Assembly (NCBI GenBank): GCA_900321535.1
Contig: ONWJ01000002.1
Coordinates: 1-5,114, forward strand
Length of the DNA stretch: 5,114 nt
Direction of reading: 5' to 3'
Source: an uncultured Erysipelotrichaceae bacterium
GTDB lineage: Bacteria > Bacillota_I > Bacilli_A > RFN20 > CAG-826
Below, in pieces: positions 5,086 through 5,114 of this stretch (its first letter is position 1; every line of letters begins with the position of its first letter). The notes under the pieces were generated by a model that was not told the DNA's origin, made no database searches, and worked only from the letters and a program-made list of their open reading frames with translations. The position numbers and the translations under genes were made by a program.

Positions 5086-5114
5086 ATGAAGTACACGTTA
5101 GAATTCAAGCTCGA
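5086..5114 (+). CDS. Start of a putative transposase OrfA, truncated by window end
   Basis: Only nine full codons are visible (MKYTLEFKL). The ATG lies 8 nt after the end of a strong purine-rich ribosome binding site and about 40 nt inside a TG-starting IS end. The opening resembles the N-termini of small helix-turn-helix OrfA proteins of IS3-type elements, which bind the element ends and are fused to the DDE catalytic part by frameshifting. Too little is present to confirm the family or whether the gene is intact. Confidence 0.5.

Larger units (their letters stand above)
5044..5114 (+). mobile_element. Left end of an insertion sequence, IS3-family type (continues beyond window)
   Basis: The sequence from 5044, TGTACCCCAAATCCTGGACA, has the look of an IS3-family terminal inverted repeat: a TG start, a C-run and an internal TGGACA. 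About 40 nt inside it is an ORF start of the kind expected for the first transposase reading frame (OrfA). The bases just outside (GAAC or AAC, ending at 5043) would be the target duplication, testable only with the other end. Family assignment rests on resemblance of a short end and nine codons. Confidence 0.6.

Noticed and set aside
1..5114. CRISPR arrays, tRNA or rRNA genes
   Set aside because: No regularly spaced repeats and no tRNA- or rRNA-like sequence were seen on either strand.

Overview
The window is a piece of a bacterial surface-polysaccharide (O-antigen/LPS type) locus. The core is an intact dTDP-L-rhamnose operon on the + strand, rfbA-rfbD-rfbC-rfbB, about 710-4110. A divergent acyltransferase gene lies upstream, and a more variable tail with an orphan HNH-nuclease gene and the left end of an insertion sequence lies downstream. 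Moderate-to-low GC, a genus-unspecific but classic rml gene set, weak Shine-Dalgarno sequences and an IS beside the locus would suit a Gram-negative bacterium. A Leptospira-like spirochaete is my best guess, but nothing here proves it.

Layout. 1-600 (- strand): a left-handed beta-helix acyltransferase, cut by the window edge, with an uninterrupted run of eight C:G pairs inside its coding sequence. 601-709: a divergent intergenic region with a perfect inverted repeat and a good sigma70-like promoter for the rhamnose operon. 710-4110: rfbA, rfbD, rfbC and rfbB, spaced by 5 nt, 4 nt and a 4-nt overlap, so almost certainly one transcript. The four enzymes together turn glucose-1-phosphate and dTTP into dTDP-L-rhamnose.

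4111-4587 has no confident gene. It holds, in order, a strong terminator-like hairpin, an unidentified open frame (4180-4368) that shares the reading frame of rfbB, a second strong terminator, and a sharply GC-rich (60%) stretch packed with short hairpins and containing a 25-codon ORF. This is the least explained part of the window. The arms of the two terminators are complementary over 11 bp and could form mutually exclusive structures.

4588-5016 encodes a 142-residue stand-alone HNH-type nuclease-like protein with a clear ribosome binding site. A short A/T hairpin follows. At 5044 there begins what looks like an IS3-family-type insertion sequence: a TG-starting end, then the start of a transposase-like ORF whose ribosome binding site is buried in a long hairpin formed by the IS end itself.

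The rhamnose operon is ordinary. The points most worth following up are the 4137-4565 RNA-structure region and the IS-end hairpin. No complete novel defence or mobile system can be demonstrated from this sequence.
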